Both the position numbers and the translations under genes were made by a program. Below the pieces are notes generated by a model. The model searched no databases, had not been told where the DNA came from, and was given only the letters and a program-made list of their open reading frames with translations. A DNA stretch of 64,000 nt from Psychrobacter sp. 4Dc (GTDB lineage: Bacteria; Pseudomonadota; Gammaproteobacteria; Pseudomonadales; Moraxellaceae). The first letter of the stretch is position 1, and each line of letters begins with the position of its first letter. Below, one piece after another: positions 8,367-17,327 of the stretch. Where the stretch lies: the NCBI RefSeq assembly GCF_002836715.1, contig NZ_PJAT01000113.1, forward strand, positions 1 through 64,000, given 5' to 3'.

Positions 8367-9146
8367 ATGAGTTTTTCATCAATGTACAAAAAGTCATCAA
8401 GCGACAATGTTGATAATGCTAATAACGCAAAACGTAGTCCATCTAAATTTTTATCTGCCTTAGTGACAGGCATCAGTATCTCTACCGTTGGAGCTTTGAG
8501 TATGACCGCACCTACCCTTGCCAGCGCAAAAACTGTTCAACCATCGACTGCCAATTATAGTTTTACCGTTGAGGACAAATACAAAGGCACAGCAACTCGT
8601 ACGCTAAGCAAATCTGGTAATACGTGGAAATATAACGTTAAGGCTCGCGTCGCTGGTGTGGCTAGCGCCTCGCAAAACAGCACCTTTACGCTTAATGGCA
8701 ACAATGTCAGTCCCACGCAGGCGAGCACCACGTACAAACTACTTGGCATGGGTCGCACGCATAAACTAGACTTCAACCCAAGCAGCAAAAAAGTCACCAG
8801 TAACTATAAGGGCAAGTCGACGACTATGAATATGTCGCAACAAGCCTTTGATGACTTGAGTCTTGAGGTACAGATTCGTCAGGATTTATTAAACGGTAAA
8901 TTCTCTGGTAACTACTACATGGCAAAAAAAGACAAAATCGAGAAGACGCCATTTAAAAAATCAGGCAGCACTAAGATTACCGTACCAGCGGGTACCTTTG
9001 ATACGGTACGTGTTGACCGCGTCCACGATGACGATAGCCGCTCTACCAGCTTTTGGTTAGCCCCAAGCTTGGACTATATGCCAGTTAAAGTTAGTCAAAT
9101 TAATGATGGTAAGAAGATGGATTTAGAATTAACTAAGATTAACTAA
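8367..9146 (+). CDS. DUF3108 domain-containing periplasmic protein
   Basis: This 259-residue protein has a long polar N-terminal region followed by a signal-anchor or signal peptide (about residues 28-53, ending LASA). A DUF3108 beta-rich domain follows: YSFTVEDKYKGTATRTLSK at the start, VPAGTFDTVRVDRV near residue 210, and FWLAPSLDYMPVKVSQ near the end. DUF3108 proteins are exported and have a suspected envelope role, but no biochemical function I can state. GAAGGGG lies about 7 bases before the ATG. It stands alone, ended by a strong bidirectional terminator. Confidence 0.85.
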   Translation: MSFSSMYKKSSSDNVDNANNAKRSPSKFLSALVTGISISTVGALSMTAPTLASAKTVQPSTANYSFTVEDKYKGTATRTLSKSGNTWKYNVKARVAGVASASQNSTFTLNGNNVSPTQASTTYKLLGMGRTHKLDFNPSSKKVTSNYKGKSTTMNMSQQAFDDLSLEVQIRQDLLNGKFSGNYYMAKKDKIEKTPFKKSGSTKITVPAGTFDTVRVDRVHDDDSRSTSFWLAPSLDYMPVKVSQINDGKKMDLELTKIN

Positions 9147-9171
9147 TCTACTTATCTTGAAAGTTATAAAC

Positions 9172-9207
9172 AAAAAAGCGGCGCTCTAGATGGGGCGCCG
9201 CTTTTTT
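9172..9207. terminator. Bidirectional terminator
   Basis: GCGGCGC and GCGCCGC arms are flanked by A6 and T6 tracts. It serves the DUF3108 gene (plus) and the DUF2069 gene (minus), which converge here. Confidence 0.85.
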
Positions 9208-9256
9208 ATGGTTTTAGATTGATAGATATAACTTATTAGGCTTCAGGTAAGTTCAA

Positions 9257-9706
9257 TTATTGACGAGGTTTCTTCACAACGTTGTTCATCGAAGGCAGGC
9301 GTTTAAGCAGAATAAATAGCCAAACATTGATAGCAAGCAATAGTAAGAAGTCCGTTAAGTACACAGCGATTTCAGCCCAACTACTTCCATATATACGAGT
9401 AAACAGCACCACGCCACTCGCACCCAAATATACCAAGGTAAACATACTGCTAATTAATAATGCATAAGGTGAACGACCACGCAATATCCATGGCGTCAAA
9501 ATCAATGCGGGCACTAGCCATAATGCCTGCCAAGCAATACCGCCAACGATATCAGGGCTACTAGGATTAAAGATACCAATAAAGATAGGCAATCCGAGCA
9601 GTCTATAAACGAGCCAAATTAACCACGTAACCTTCAAGCGCTGTGCAATAGGTGCGATAGGCTTAACCGTTTTAAGAGGCTTTGTATTAGAGCGGGTTGT
9701 GGCCAT
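9257..9706 (-). CDS. DUF2069 family small membrane protein
   Basis: This 149-residue protein has a basic N-terminus (TTRSNTKPLKTVKP) and four predicted transmembrane segments. They lie at roughly 27-46, 54-74, 80-103 and 112-135. The pattern and the position next to wrbA match DUF2069, a family of unknown function commonly linked to wrbA in gammaproteobacteria. It is separated from wrbA by 154 bases on the same strand, so it may be co-transcribed with or follow wrbA. The C-terminal tail is basic and probably cytoplasmic. Confidence 0.75.
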   Translation of the reverse strand: MATTRSNTKPLKTVKPIAPIAQRLKVTWLIWLVYRLLGLPIFIGIFNPSSPDIVGGIAWQALWLVPALILTPWILRGRSPYALLISSMFTLVYLGASGVVLFTRIYGSSWAEIAVYLTDFLLLLAINVWLFILLKRLPSMNNVVKKPRQ

Positions 9707-9860
9707 TAGATATTTTGATTTCCTAAATGAATAATATACTGCTGAACATAAATAAGTAGCTCTTTGTTATAACCACTTGCTTGTAATCAAGTGATTATAG
9801 ACATTCAATCATAGATTTTGAGACTTAGACGATTCTAGACAGCAAGTTTATAAAAGTTGC

Positions 9861-10478
9861 TTATCGGTTCCAATTAGCCTGTGCTAATGCAGCCGCAGTA
9901 ATCGCTAAACGGCGACCCTGCGCAATACCCAAATCTCGCTCGTCAGCAGATATTGGCTGATCATGCGATGCACCGCTGACATGGCTGGCACCATAAGGCG
10001 TACCGCCGCGATGAGTACGGTTCAACGCTGGCTCTGCATAGGGCACACCTACGATGACCATACCGTGATGCATCAGCGGCAACATCATCGTCAACAGTGT
10101 CGTTTCTTGGCCACCATGCATGGAACCTGTCGCCGTAAATACTGAGGCTGGTTTGTTTTGTAGGTTCCCTGCCAGCCATAAGGTCACGGTATTATCCCAA
10201 AAATACTTCATAGGTGCGGCCATATTACCAAAGTGCGTTGGGCTACCAAGCGCTAGACCGCTACAGTCTTTTAGATCATCCATCGTACAGTACAAGTCGC
10301 CTTCATCAGGTATCGCAGGCTTACTTGATGTGGTTTCAGGTGCCACTGTCGGTACCGTACGGATACGCGCGGTCATGCCAGCATCTTCAATACCTTGAGC
10401 GATAGCATATGCTAATGTCTTAGTCGTACCATAATTAGAATAATAAAGCACCAAAACATAAGGGTCGGTCTGACTCAT
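9861..10478 (-). CDS. wrbA: NAD(P)H:quinone oxidoreductase WrbA
   Basis: This 205-residue flavodoxin-fold enzyme, about the usual size, reduces quinones by two electrons with FMN and NAD(P)H and protects against redox stress. The FMN phosphate loop YYSNYGTTKTLA is near residues 12-23. GSPTHFGNMAAPMK, GSMHGGQETT and the HGMVIVGVPY and GGTPYGASHVSG blocks are all WrbA signatures. The ATG at 10478 has AAGGAAG about 9 bases upstream, so it is preferred over the upstream TTG at 10484. A DUF2069 gene follows on the same strand. Confidence 0.95.
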   Translation of the reverse strand: MSQTDPYVLVLYYSNYGTTKTLAYAIAQGIEDAGMTARIRTVPTVAPETTSSKPAIPDEGDLYCTMDDLKDCSGLALGSPTHFGNMAAPMKYFWDNTVTLWLAGNLQNKPASVFTATGSMHGGQETTLLTMMLPLMHHGMVIVGVPYAEPALNRTHRGGTPYGASHVSGASHDQPISADERDLGIAQGRRLAITAAALAQANWNR

Positions 10479-10725
10479 TAGCAAAGCTTCCTTATAAAAA
10501 CGTCAGTCATACTGGCCAGCAAAGATGCGGCGAAATATACGACTAACTGGCATTGTAGAATATGTGCACATTATGCCCGAGTCATTCACTGTCATGCAAA
10601 TAACCATGATTGATAACCTGACTTATATTGTATCTGATGCGCTAGGTAGTGCATTTTGACACAATTAAACCGCAGATGATAACCGTTCATTTTTGTTACA
10701 CTATTGTCACTCTTACTTTTGCTTA

Positions 10726-12306
10726 ATGGTCGACATGGAAAAATTATCTCAAAAACTCCCGTTTTTACAACAGCGCTGGTTTCAGTTCTTGCGATTTTTG
10801 GTTCGACATTTTTTTGAAGACAACTGTCAGCAAAAAGCAGCATCGCTAACCTACACGACTATGCTGTCGATCGTGCCTGTATTAACCGTTTTGCTCATGA
10901 TATTGTCCTCTGTACCGGCACTGGCATCCGTCAGAGCGCAGATATACGAGGTCATTTATAGTAATCTATTGCCGCAATCGAGCATGCAAGTTAGTGAGTA
11001 CATTAATAGCTTTGCCGAAAAATCATCCAATCTAACCATTATCGGTGCCATGATTTTATTCTTTACGACTATCATGACCTTGACCACCATCGAGCGCGCG
11101 TTTAACCAAATCTGGCGAGTAGAAGATCGCTCTGGTGGCATCAAAAGCATGCTGCGTTATTGGACTATAGTTACCCTAGGGCCGCTGGTATTGGGCACCG
11201 CTTTTATCGCTTCAAGTACCGTACAGAGTCTGAGCTTTCTTAATCGTCAAATTGCAGGCTACGGTATCGACTGGAGCTTTTGGGTACAAATGGCATCGAT
11301 TGGTATTACGATGGCGGGATTTATCGGTATGTACTGGTTTATTCCAAAGGCGCGTGTACCAGCAAAAAATGCAGCCATCGCTGGCGTGTTTGTGGCCATT
11401 GTCTTTGAATTAATGAAGCATCTGTTTGGTACAGTGATGGCTAACTTTACCAGCTACGAAGCGATTTATGGCGCTTTTGCCGCATTGCCTATCTTTCTAC
11501 TATGGATTTATCTGTCATGGAATTTGATTTTATTAGGCGTTGAAATCAGCTATACCTTGACCATTTTTGAGACAGAAGAAGTTTACCCTCGTCACCCGTT
11601 ACTCAGCTTGCTGGACATGCTGAACTTGGTATATACCCATCATTTAAAAGGTGAGGCCGTCAGCGAACAAGCGCTGCGCAATGTGTTGGGCCGCAAAGAG
11701 CTACCCAAATGGTACACCTATATCAACTACCTCCAAGACAGCAACCTCATCACCATGACCGAAGATGAGGACTATGTACTCAAAAAAGACTTGAGCAAGA
11801 TGACATTGTGGGATTTTTATCGTACCTTGCCCTACCCACTTCCTATCAAAGACGAGCTGGATGAGATGAGGCTAGAAGACCAAAAACCTTGGCTCAGCTT
11901 ACTGGTAGATCGTTTTGAGCACACAGAAGCGTATGCTAAGCAGCAGCTAGACTTGCCGTTGAATGTAATCTTTACCAACGCCGAACCGCGCAAAAACCCT
12001 GATGATAAAGGCACGAATAAAAACACCCAACACCCTTTATTTAAAAAACCTGAATTTAGAAAAACATCGCAAGCCGCTCCTAAAAGCTTAGCTCGACAGT
12101 TAACTGATACAACAGCGACCCCGCACTTTGATCCAGCCGCTTATGACAAGGACAGTGAGGTTGAATGTGATGCACATGATAATGAAATCATCATTCCTAT
12201 AGACCCAAAAACGGCGCCGTCTCCACAAACCAGCAGATGGGGACACAAAAGCACAATCATCACCGAAGCGGACAACCCTAAACACGGCTCTAGCAATAAA
12301 AATTAG
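10726..12306 (+). CDS. YihY/BrkB family inner-membrane protein with long C-terminal extension
   Basis: The first 290 residues or so form the YihY (formerly called ribonuclease BN/BrkB) membrane domain with about six transmembrane helices. They include the conserved stretch QQKAASLTYTTMLSIVPVLT near the start and GAFAALPIFLLWIYLSWNLILLG near residues 238-260. A soluble region of about 140 residues follows (SLLDMLNLVYTHHLKGEAVSEQ...), resembling a winged helix. A low-complexity polar tail of about 100 residues ends the protein. E. coli YihY is only about 290 residues. Function is unknown; the RNase assignment of the family was retracted. ATG at 10735 and TTG at 10693 are alternative starts, none with a clear ribosome-binding site. 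Confidence 0.82.
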   Translation: MVDMEKLSQKLPFLQQRWFQFLRFLVRHFFEDNCQQKAASLTYTTMLSIVPVLTVLLMILSSVPALASVRAQIYEVIYSNLLPQSSMQVSEYINSFAEKSSNLTIIGAMILFFTTIMTLTTIERAFNQIWRVEDRSGGIKSMLRYWTIVTLGPLVLGTAFIASSTVQSLSFLNRQIAGYGIDWSFWVQMASIGITMAGFIGMYWFIPKARVPAKNAAIAGVFVAIVFELMKHLFGTVMANFTSYEAIYGAFAALPIFLLWIYLSWNLILLGVEISYTLTIFETEEVYPRHPLLSLLDMLNLVYTHHLKGEAVSEQALRNVLGRKELPKWYTYINYLQDSNLITMTEDEDYVLKKDLSKMTLWDFYRTLPYPLPIKDELDEMRLEDQKPWLSLLVDRFEHTEAYAKQQLDLPLNVIFTNAEPRKNPDDKGTNKNTQHPLFKKPEFRKTSQAAPKSLARQLTDTTATPHFDPAAYDKDSEVECDAHDNEIIIPIDPKTAPSPQTSRWGHKSTIITEADNPKHGSSNKN

Positions 12307-12415
12307 TTTGCTAAAATAGATAAAAGAAAGCTAATTGGAAACAAGAAAACAAATGTAGTACAGTTTATTAATATAGCTGTTATATTCCCAGCAACACATT
12401 TGTTAGGGTATTCTT

Positions 12416-15289
12416 TTGACACATAGCACAGCATTTCCATTAAAAACCATAAGTATCGGCATCCTCTCTATAATGCTATCTGCATGCGGTGAAGGTAGTG
12501 ATGATAATACACAGCCTGCACCATCTGATAAGCCGCCTGTAGTGGTTCCACCTGATATAAGTGAGCCACTGACACCGCTGGAGCCAAGTACGCCGATCAA
12601 ATATTCAGAACCACAAAAAGACCGTGCTGATTATTATCAATTAGGCTTCTTTGACTATGACGGTGCCGGTAAAACACGAGAGATCCGTTCTGATTTACTA
12701 GGTTCTTTCCAAGCTATGATTCAATTTGGGCAGAATCATACGGTAGATCCTCAGGGCAACGAAGCAAAAAACATGCCACGCCTAACTGCAGAAAAAGAGG
12801 CGTTATTACTGGTTACGCCTACGCTTGAGATGGGAGCAGTCAATCAACTGGTTGCTGAGATTTATCAAGATGGTCTGCTATTACGCAGGGTCAATTTAGA
12901 CGACCCGACCCAAATCCCACCATCTGACCAAAACAACAGCGATGATAGACCACGGGTCGCCTATAGTAAGCGCGCTTGGTCAACCAAACTCAACTGGGAT
13001 GAAGTACAAAGTGGCTTTAAGATTCGCATTGTCGATGAACAAAATCGTAGCGGTGAATTACTAGAGAATAAAATAGACTTTGCGGCGCCAGGTGAGCTGG
13101 TCTTAACCAATATTCGTCTTGGTCTTTTGAGCCCAGTGACTGTAAACAACAATGGTCATTATATGCTGCTACAGCCAGAAAAGGCGGGCGCAGATTATTT
13201 CCAAACCATTCCAGCAGCAAAGATGACTGTCGCTAAATACGATGACGTCGTGCTTGATCGGGTGATGGTAGCGAACGGTACTATTTATGATACGGCTTCA
13301 GGTAGCAGCTCAGATGGCAGCGTATACAGGGGTGATATGCGCGAAAATACAGGCAAATCAACCTTTGGCGTCGGTATTAACCTTGCCAACTGGGGCGTCA
13401 CTAGCGCATCGATGTTAAGCCAAGAGCAGCCGCAGCTCACCCAAAATGTCAATGCACACCATGCCCGTGGCAAATACGCCAACGGTACATTTAACCACGG
13501 CTTGAGCGGTGGCAATGGTATGCTGACTTTGATTGACTCGGTCGGTAATGAGTTTAGTCATGAAATTGGCCATCATTATGGATTGGGGCATTATCCAGGT
13601 AAAGTCGGTGATAAAAAATTCTGGTCAGAGCACCATGCCGATAGTGGTTGGGGTTACATGCCCCTTAGAAATAGAATGCGGGGTAACTTTGAATGGTGGC
13701 GAAAAGACGTCGGTGCCGGTACTGAAGACTCACCTACTTTCTTAGGTCAATACGGTTATGGTCGTGACGCCATGTCTGGTGGCTCTAATAACAGTGACAT
13801 CTCGCGCTATACTCATTACACCGGCTATAGTACAAAAACCAAAATCCAGCCAGCATTTGATCGTTATATGTTTGCCAGTGACTCACCGACCGGCTATAAA
13901 AAATGGGATGCTGAGCGTCAAAGAATGCAGATCGCACAACCAAAAGTACCACGATTTAATAATGTTTGGTACAACAGCGCCGATGGCAACTATTTAAGAC
14001 CGCGTTTGCAAGGCGTGCCTGTTTATACTATTTTAGGCGGTTATGACCCTGTCACCCAAAAGGGTATTATCTATCCGGCAGCGCGTGGTAACTGGGGTAA
14101 CGTCTTTGACTTACCGGCGGCGAGTAGTTCAGCTGACGTCGCTAGCTGCTGGCTGACCGTTACTTACAGTAACAACATGGTCAATAACATTGCCCTTGCC
14201 CCTCATCGCATGAATGGCAATAGCAATGCCAATAAATTTCACGTCAATTTAGCGATTTCTGAAAACCCTAACAAAGTCGATTTGTATTGTAAAAAAGCCA
14301 ACGAAGCACAGGTATTATTATCATCAACCACTATTGGTCCCTATAGCGATACCATTAAGCCAGCCGTTACCTTTGGTAAAGAGCATGGCTTTAGCGCCTT
14401 AAGAAAAATCGAATTACCACTATTAGCGCAGCAACTTATCGATCAATCGGCCAACCCGACTATCAATTTGGACGCCGAGGGTGAGCTGATATATCACTCT
14501 TATAAAGATGATCGTGATGCGCTCAGTCAAGTACTCAGCCCGCTTGCCTTTCAGGTACTCGAGCGTTATGAGCAGCAACAACAGACCATGTATCGCTTAA
14601 ATCGTTGGGTCGATGTGTATCGCACTGATTTAGTCGAGGGCGGGCCGGAGGTCATCACTGCCTTTCATAAGTTTGTCAACGAATTAGAACTGCAAGATGA
14701 TCAGCCTCTAGCAAATGTCAGCCCACTCATGAATGGTAACAACTGTCTTAAGGTTGAGACATTAAAAGATGGTAAGCTCAATACTTTTATCAGCGGACCA
14801 AGTGCTTGCACAGGAGATGACTCTGAGCAATGGATTCAAGACAGCAAAGGTCGTATCCACAATAAAATGGCACTAGATCAGTGCCTAATGCCGCAAGATG
14901 GCAATGTCATTAACCTAGCTCCTTGTGATGATCAAGCAAGCTTGCAAGTTTGGCAAATGGATATATCCGCCAACGCCATCAAGCAAGGCAATCAATGCTT
15001 TGACTTAGAAAATGGCTATATGAGTAATAATCGCGCTCGACTCATTCGCTATAGCTGTACAGGTGGCGGCAACCAAAGATGGACGATGCTCACGCAAAAC
15101 TCGAGTTTGATATTATCTAGCGCTGGCAAAAATCTACCGCTGATAATAGAGAGTATGCAAAAACAAGCAGTGTCGACAGACACCATGCAAATGCAGTTGG
15201 CAAGCACCAATAGTAATCATCAGCAACCCTCTACACTAGCAAAAGTAAGCAACGCGATAAGCACTTGGTTTTATAGTCTCATCAGCTAA
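12416..15289 (+). CDS. Surface lipoprotein with M66 (StcE/TagA-like) metalloprotease domain and ricin-type lectin region
   Basis: This 957-residue protein opens with a lipoprotein signal: hydrophobic ISIGILSIM then lipobox LSAC with the lipid-bearing Cys at residue 24, followed by a Pro-rich linker. The zinc site is HEIGHHYGLGH at residues 382-392, the extended HExxHxxGxxH motif of M66 peptidases (StcE mucinase, TagA, dictomallein), with supporting motifs such as HADSGWGYM just after. The C-terminal part, about residues 775-905, shows ricin-type beta-trefoil features (EQW, QVW, NQRW with paired Cys). It may cleave glycosylated surface or mucin-like proteins and bind sugars. The start is TTG at 12416 with AGGGT about 9 bases upstream; it gives the intact lipoprotein signal. 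It stands alone and ends in a strong terminator. Confidence 0.85.
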   Translation: MTHSTAFPLKTISIGILSIMLSACGEGSDDNTQPAPSDKPPVVVPPDISEPLTPLEPSTPIKYSEPQKDRADYYQLGFFDYDGAGKTREIRSDLLGSFQAMIQFGQNHTVDPQGNEAKNMPRLTAEKEALLLVTPTLEMGAVNQLVAEIYQDGLLLRRVNLDDPTQIPPSDQNNSDDRPRVAYSKRAWSTKLNWDEVQSGFKIRIVDEQNRSGELLENKIDFAAPGELVLTNIRLGLLSPVTVNNNGHYMLLQPEKAGADYFQTIPAAKMTVAKYDDVVLDRVMVANGTIYDTASGSSSDGSVYRGDMRENTGKSTFGVGINLANWGVTSASMLSQEQPQLTQNVNAHHARGKYANGTFNHGLSGGNGMLTLIDSVGNEFSHEIGHHYGLGHYPGKVGDKKFWSEHHADSGWGYMPLRNRMRGNFEWWRKDVGAGTEDSPTFLGQYGYGRDAMSGGSNNSDISRYTHYTGYSTKTKIQPAFDRYMFASDSPTGYKKWDAERQRMQIAQPKVPRFNNVWYNSADGNYLRPRLQGVPVYTILGGYDPVTQKGIIYPAARGNWGNVFDLPAASSSADVASCWLTVTYSNNMVNNIALAPHRMNGNSNANKFHVNLAISENPNKVDLYCKKANEAQVLLSSTTIGPYSDTIKPAVTFGKEHGFSALRKIELPLLAQQLIDQSANPTINLDAEGELIYHSYKDDRDALSQVLSPLAFQVLERYEQQQQTMYRLNRWVDVYRTDLVEGGPEVITAFHKFVNELELQDDQPLANVSPLMNGNNCLKVETLKDGKLNTFISGPSACTGDDSEQWIQDSKGRIHNKMALDQCLMPQDGNVINLAPCDDQASLQVWQMDISANAIKQGNQCFDLENGYMSNNRARLIRYSCTGGGNQRWTMLTQNSSLILSSAGKNLPLIIESMQKQAVSTDTMQMQLASTNSNHQQPSTLAKVSNAISTWFYSLIS

Positions 15290-15310
15290 TTGAAAATACA
15301 TAATAATGGT

Positions 15311-15343
15311 AAAAATAAGCTCCTATGATAGGGGCTTATTTTT
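15311..15343. terminator. Terminator after the M66 protease gene
   Basis: AAAAATAAGCTCC pairs with the GGGGCTTATTTTT half around a TATGATA loop. It has T5 on one side and A5 on the other, so it can work in both directions. Confidence 0.8.
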
Positions 15344-15556
15344 ACTAAATTTTTCATCGTTATTATTTATATGATAAGGTAATAAATAGTCAAAAGATTA
15401 CTCCAGCGTTACGCTTAAATGTATCACCATTTTATTTTGTACCGGCTATAGGGTGTAGACGCAGCAAGCAAGGACAATGAATCGCTGTAGGACGATACCT
15501 GTTTTAAAATAGATTCACTATATACGATCTCGTCAGTCATTTTTGGAGCGCGAACA

Positions 15557-17173
15557 TTGGACAAACACCCTCAAAATGGCTTTTTTAAGCGACTACTCTT
15601 ATTTTCAGTGCAGAGAATGAAGGCGTTTTCGCAGCTTTGGTCGTTACAGACATTGGCTGACCTGCCCGATCGTTTAAGAAACTTGTGGCAGGAGTTGATC
15701 GGCTCTTATTGGTTTATTCCAACCGCTTGTGTCATCGTGGGTATTTTGCTTGCTCCTTTGCTAGTCGCGATTGATCAGCATTTTGATCGTGAAACGGTAA
15801 AAGAGATCTCCTTTGCCTTTACTGGTGATGACGAAGCGGCGCGCGCGATTATGACAGCTATCGCTGGTGCGGTACTGGGCGTGGCAGGTACGACATTTTC
15901 GATTACAATCGCTGTCCTGTCGATGGCCTCTTCACAATTTGGCCCAAGACTGCTACGTAACTTTTTGACCGACACTCCAAACCAGTTTGTCCTTGGCGCT
16001 TTTATTGGTACATTTAGCTATAGCTTACTGGTACTAAAGTCTATCCATAAGTCTGACGTAGCTTTTGGTGTACCGCAATTGGCAGTGACTTTTGCCATTA
16101 TCATGGCGATTATCTGTGCGCTGTTGTTAGTTTATTTTGTACAGCATATGGTGCATGCCATTCAAGCATCACACGTCATTCAAAATGCTAGCAACGATGC
16201 AATTGCAAACATTTACTATTGGTATAACGATCATTGTGATATTCAACATCAACGCGATGCTGAGCACCATGATATCGAGCAGTTCCAAAACTGGCCTGCT
16301 ATGCCTATTTATTCACCAAATTCAGGTTATCTACAGCAGATTTATCTTGAGTCATTGATTGCGCTGTCACAAGATTATGGTGGCGTGGTACAGATGCATG
16401 TCAACCTCGGTAATTACGTCACTGACAAAAACGTCATTGGTTACTTTTATCAGCGGCCTGCATCTCATTCAAATAATCACCAAAAGACAGCAACTCCGCA
16501 TCTGGCCGTGATACCGAGAGCGCCTGATGGACTGTTTTGGCAACGTCTGGCAGGTTGTCTACGACTTGAGCAACGATTGGCGCACTCTAACGACATTGCC
16601 TATAGCTTAGGTCAGATGACGGAGATTGCTGTACGCGCGTTATCCCCTGGTATCAATGATCCAAAGACTGCTGTCAATTGCGTCCAATCTCTAACCAGCT
16701 GTCTGAGTATTATGATGCGTCGTCAGCCACCAAGCCCTTATCATTTTCACATACCACAGTCAGACACTAACGATAGCTCTGAAAATACTATCAAACAGAA
16801 GCGACTGGCCATATTGGCACTAGTGACTCATATCCCAAAGATTTCTGACTTTATCAATGTGTCACTTGGTGAGATACGTCGTTATGCAGCTGCTGACCTC
16901 ATGGTCTTAAAAGCACTATGTCAGGCAATGGTCAATCTGAACTATGCACGGGTAAACAGCGCACAGCAGCAAACGCTATTACATGAATTGCATCTGATTC
17001 AGCGCGCTGGTGAAGAGAATTTAAATTATCAAGAACTGGTCGATGACTTGGTCGCTATGTGCGAACAAGCCAAGCAATTTATCCTTGATAACGATGCGCA
17101 GCACAAGCATTTTAATTATGTGAGTGAGTTTGAAGCGGATATTCGTCAAGCGTTACAGACACAGTCTAGTTAA
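15557..17173 (+). CDS. DUF2254 domain-containing membrane protein
   Basis: This 538-residue protein has four predicted transmembrane segments in the first 200 residues (about 52-72, 100-125, 143-162, 175-200). A large soluble C-terminal part contains the family-typical block YSLGQMTEIAVRALSPGIND around residues 350-370. DUF2254 proteins are widespread inner-membrane proteins without an established role. The start is TTG at 15557 with GGAG 8 bases upstream, which fixes it well. It is monocistronic, with the antiporter gene 154 bases downstream on the same strand. Confidence 0.85.
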   Translation: MDKHPQNGFFKRLLLFSVQRMKAFSQLWSLQTLADLPDRLRNLWQELIGSYWFIPTACVIVGILLAPLLVAIDQHFDRETVKEISFAFTGDDEAARAIMTAIAGAVLGVAGTTFSITIAVLSMASSQFGPRLLRNFLTDTPNQFVLGAFIGTFSYSLLVLKSIHKSDVAFGVPQLAVTFAIIMAIICALLLVYFVQHMVHAIQASHVIQNASNDAIANIYYWYNDHCDIQHQRDAEHHDIEQFQNWPAMPIYSPNSGYLQQIYLESLIALSQDYGGVVQMHVNLGNYVTDKNVIGYFYQRPASHSNNHQKTATPHLAVIPRAPDGLFWQRLAGCLRLEQRLAHSNDIAYSLGQMTEIAVRALSPGINDPKTAVNCVQSLTSCLSIMMRRQPPSPYHFHIPQSDTNDSSENTIKQKRLAILALVTHIPKISDFINVSLGEIRRYAAADLMVLKALCQAMVNLNYARVNSAQQQTLLHELHLIQRAGEENLNYQELVDDLVAMCEQAKQFILDNDAQHKHFNYVSEFEADIRQALQTQSS

Positions 17174-17327
17174 TGATATAACCAATGAACTGTTTAAATA
17201 GATGGCAATATCAGTCTTTATAAACACATTACTTATAATCACAACCCCTAGAGCTAACAACACTTATAACATCCCTATAAGCCCTGCGCTTTAGATACTT
17301 TTTATATTCATATGAGACCTACTTTTT

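Noticed and set aside
10592-10843. 83-codon minus-strand frame between wrbA and the YihY gene
   Set aside because: It overlaps the start of the YihY gene antisense, lacks a Shine-Dalgarno and has no recognisable domain.
13758-13997. 79-codon frame inside the M66 protease gene
   Set aside because: It overlaps a well-supported gene in another frame and shows no recognisable protein.
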